Shown here in pieces: positions 62,733 through 64,000 of a DNA stretch of 64,000 bases; within the stretch, counting starts at the first letter, position 1, and each line of letters starts with the position of its first letter. Under the pieces are notes generated by a model. That model ran no database searches. It was given only the letters and a program-made list of their open reading frames with translations, and was not told the DNA's origin. Location of the stretch: positions 1-64,000 of the forward strand of contig VZRG01000289.1 in NCBI GenBank assembly GCA_013397435.1, read 5' to 3'. Made by a program: the position numbers and the translations under genes. Source of the stretch: Erythrocercus mccallii. Its lineage: Eukaryota; Chordata; Aves; Passeriformes; Dicruridae.

Positions 62733-64000
62733 TTAGGAATATAAATAAGCATACCTGAAACTATCCTGATCTTCAGAACACCATTAGATATTTAAAAATG
62801 TGAGAGGGCAATGGTCCTAGAAACTGGGCTTGGCAGTTCCCATTGAATGTTCTTCATACACTCAGGACTGAAAGCTGTGAGTACACAGCAGCACCACATA
62901 TTTTGCAAGCCCACTTGTGGGACACTTATGCAACCAAACTCAAGGCTTGAAGAGTCATTATTTGTGAGAAAAGTTGTTCCTTCAGGCTGAAAGGGGAGTA
63001 GGAAAGTAGAGCATGGCAGAGGGAAAACCAGCTCTAATGCAGAAACAAAGAACTAACATTTTGCTTTTCTTGTTGTTGGCCTGTATGAATGAGAATCATG
63101 TCTTTTCTTCATATCATGGAGGTGAGATCTACAAGCAGCTGTATTACCCTACAGCTCTGCTGAAACTTGTTATTATTCACTCCTGTATGCCACCACATAA
63201 AAAAAAATCACCACAGATGACAGAGAATGAGCCCCCACATTTCCCTAAAACTAACCCATATTACTTTGGCATTTTCCCATAATAACATTTAGTTTCTTCC
63301 TACTTAAAGCTCTAGTGATTAAGAATTAAATTGCTTGTGAGAAGACACCTTGCCTCACTGAATTGTTCTTACAAACAGTTACTGAAAGGTCTCTGAAAAT
63401 TATCAGTGGTGGCCAGTGTATTTCTCCTCCTGTGGGCACCTTCGACACAGCTTCAGGACTTGGGGAAAAGGGAACACAGAGGAAAGCAGAAGCTGTGCCA
63501 AAACCAGAACAAGCTACACCCAAAGGGCTGGTGGCTTCGGGGGAAAAATGAGCAGGCAAAACCAAATCCTGTCTGTATGTCAGTAGAACCCTTATTGTGT
63601 TGTTAGTGCTCACTTAAATATGTAAATATTTAGTGCTCTTCTGGAGATTAAGACTACTTGTCTCCATAAATTCTCAACAGGTACATGATGAAATTATGGA
63701 GGTTCATTTTCATATTTATTAGATTACCAAAAATGCAGTGCTATTAGCATCTGCTTCATATGGTCTTTATTGTGGACTGCAGAAACAAATGCTAGTGGCT
63801 ATCTCTAAACTAGAAAAATAACAGTTCTCAGGAAAGATGCTAAATCAGGGTAACTAGTATGCTTCTAAATAGATAACATAAATATTGTATGATTTTTGAG
63901 ATTCTTTCTAAGTTTGTTTGAAGATTAGTGGAACTCAAGGTATTCATAGTATTTCCTTTAGTGGCAGGTATTTTTGTCTTTACAAATAATTTTCTTACAT
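62733..64000. other. Non-coding stretch to the window end
   Basis: Unique A/T-rich DNA. Frames of 89 and 95 codons show no recognised protein. No repeat family recognised. Confidence 0.5.

Noticed and set aside
1..64000. CRISPR arrays, operons, bacterial promoters or ribosome binding sites
   Set aside because: The window is vertebrate nuclear DNA and no regularly spaced short repeats or operon-like gene layout is present.

Overview
The window looks like vertebrate nuclear DNA, most likely from a bird. The main evidence is interspersed CR1-type LINE fragments in both orientations (about 6.6, 8.8, 29.5 and 36.3 kb), with strongly diverged ancient CR1 copies at about 41.5-42.4 and 55.7 kb. Primate- or rodent-type SINEs and L1 sequence are not evident, and the background is A/T-rich and CpG-poor. 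The species cannot be named from sequence alone. I recognise no protein-coding exon and no RNA gene in the 64 kb. The longest gap-free open frame is 167 codons, and none of the translations shows a family I know, a periodic domain or a convincing splice-bounded exon. The best reading is intergenic or deep-intronic DNA, possibly a gene desert, whose content is repeats plus candidate regulatory elements.

Layout: 1-300 is the edge of a CpG-rich block with a CTCF-like core motif, so the window may start at a promoter lying to the left. 0.3-15 kb is mostly unique A/T-rich DNA with two CR1 fragments and one MIR/CORE-SINE-like relic. 15.0-15.45 kb looks like a constrained non-coding element. 20.87-21.68 kb is a tandem array of about four copies of a roughly 190-bp unit, the most distinctive structure in the window. 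24.67 and 26.78 kb carry two near-identical copies of a 160-bp segment. 29.5 kb is a CR1 tail, 30.66-30.86 kb an A/T-rich element with an inverted repeat, and 32,647-33,006 an assembly gap. 36-40.6 kb holds a CR1 tail, a candidate conserved element, AT microsatellites with adjoining hairpins, and a CpG-rich block flanked by constrained-looking DNA. 41.5-42.4 kb is a long ancient CR1. 44.8-45.3 kb is a candidate conserved element. 50.56-51.74 kb is the largest CpG-rich block, with clustered homeodomain, TCF/LEF and GATA-type motifs. 55.7 kb is an ancient CR1 tail. 58.85-59.1, 59.46-59.58 and 62.48-62.69 kb are further candidate conserved elements.

No set of genes here works together. If there is a biological theme, it is a long-range regulatory landscape: CpG-rich blocks and motif-dense elements dispersed in otherwise repeat-poor DNA. 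That is inferred from composition and motifs only. A multi-species alignment would decide it.
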